Shown: in pieces, positions 6,070-6,278 of the stretch
Layout: each line of letters starts with the position of its first letter
Numbering within the stretch: position 1 is the first letter of the stretch
NCBI GenBank assembly: GCA_011043895.1
Contig: DRBZ01000034.1
Span: 1 to 6,278 of the forward strand
DNA: 6,278 bases
Origin: Candidatus Cloacimonadota bacterium
Lineage (GTDB): Bacteria; Cloacimonadota; Cloacimonadia; JGIOTU-2
Direction: 5' to 3'
Position numbers and translations under genes: made by a program
Notes under the pieces: generated by a model
The model's database searches: none
The model's input: the letters and a program-made list of their open reading frames with translations, nothing else
Told to the model about the DNA's origin: nothing

Positions 6070-6193
6070 GTTTCCTCAATGTATATTTTCGACTTTTTAT
6101 TACCGTTGAATATTTTTGTTCAACTATCTACTTATAAGCAATTTTTTTCAATAATTCTTTCTATTTATGGCTATACAATTTTAATCGATTTGT
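6070..6193 (-). promoter_or_regulatory. AT-rich leader of the response-regulator gene
   Basis: This is the 124-bp gap between the RidA stop and the regulator start. The best promoter match on the minus strand is TTGAAA (6151-6146), a 17-bp spacer and GATAGT (6128-6123), matching the consensus at 5 and 4 of 6 bases. I see no hairpin-plus-T terminator behind the RidA gene, so read-through is also possible. GAGGA just before ATG serves as ribosome site. Confidence 0.35.
6105..6124. repeat. Inverted repeat overlapping the putative -10
   Basis: GTTGAA and TTCAAC form perfect 6-bp arms around an 8-base AT spacer. It overlaps the last bases of the candidate -10 and the expected transcription start, a position suited to an operator or a 5' leader hairpin. 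No regulator family is assigned, and a 6-bp arm in AT-rich DNA can arise by chance. Confidence 0.35.
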
Positions 6194-6278
6194 TTATTTC
6201 ATTGCAATGACCGATATTTCGACCATTCCATCTTTTGGGAGTTTTGCCACCTGATACGCCTCACGAGCCGGATATGGA
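6194..6278 (-). CDS. RidA (YjgF/YER057c/UK114) family, C-terminal end only
   Basis: The last 27 residues are visible: PYPAREAYQVAKLPKDGMVEIS, then VIAMK and TAA. They match the end of RidA-family enamine/imine deaminases, including the PAR motif with the substrate-carboxylate-binding Arg, the AKLPKD turn and the VEI-VIA strand. RidA hydrolyses reactive 2-aminoacrylate-type enamines released by PLP enzymes and is a cytosolic trimer. The rest, including the start, lies beyond the right edge. Whether it is co-transcribed with the genes to its left cannot be decided. Confidence 0.88.
   Translation of the reverse strand, partial: PYPAREAYQVAKLPKDGMVEISVIAMK

Noticed and set aside
6070..6193. Small RNA, riboswitch or RidA terminator in the AT-rich gap
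   Set aside because: There is no GC-rich stem, no stem followed by a T-tract in either direction, and no recognised riboswitch core.

Overview
The window is about 6.3 kb of AT-rich bacterial DNA in which every convincing gene lies on the minus strand. Reading leftward in the direction of transcription, it holds: the tail of a RidA-family gene (running off the right edge); a 124-bp AT-rich gap with a weak promoter and an inverted repeat; a damaged response-regulator/PAS/GGDEF gene (6069-5157); a frameshifted type IV pilin-like gene (5114-4649); a small membrane/coiled-coil protein (4632-4339); a VOC (glyoxalase-fold) protein (4337-3990); a membrane-anchored member of an unnamed conserved family (3990-3319); an exported CpdB/UshA-type nucleotidase (3314-1689); a lipoprotein with a GyrI-like effector-binding domain (1628-1026); and a DMT/EamA transporter (1009-116). 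A clear rho-independent terminator follows (61-98).

From 6069 to 116 the genes are packed with gaps of 0-60 bp and include one TAATG stop/start overlap, so much of the window could be one leftward transcript ending at 61-98. The largest gap (1629-1688) carries a perfect TTGACA -35 box and may be an internal promoter for the lipoprotein and transporter. The gene contents do not form a pathway I can name. The common thread is the cell envelope: an exported nucleotidase, a lipoprotein, a pilin-like protein, two membrane-anchored small proteins and a transporter.

The organism looks like a low-GC Gram-negative bacterium with an outer membrane, judged by the lipoprotein and the exported nucleotidase. 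The MGSxQ pilin-like protein and the receiver-PAS-GGDEF style recall FCB-group lineages such as Cloacimonadota or Marinimicrobia. That placement is from memory and is tentative.

The most notable thing seen directly is damage confined to 4.8-6.0 kb. The only two 8-base homopolymers in the window (C8 at 4824-4831, T8 at 5985-5992) both sit exactly at reading-frame breaks, while several 7-base runs are intact. A third break lies in the PAS domain, and the GGDEF domain stops before its catalytic motif with no remaining sequence to encode it. The homopolymer breaks may be sequencing errors or slippage sites; the GGDEF truncation cannot be explained that way. I see no convincing new multi-gene system. 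The lipoprotein with an effector-binding domain outside the cytoplasm is the most biologically unusual intact gene.
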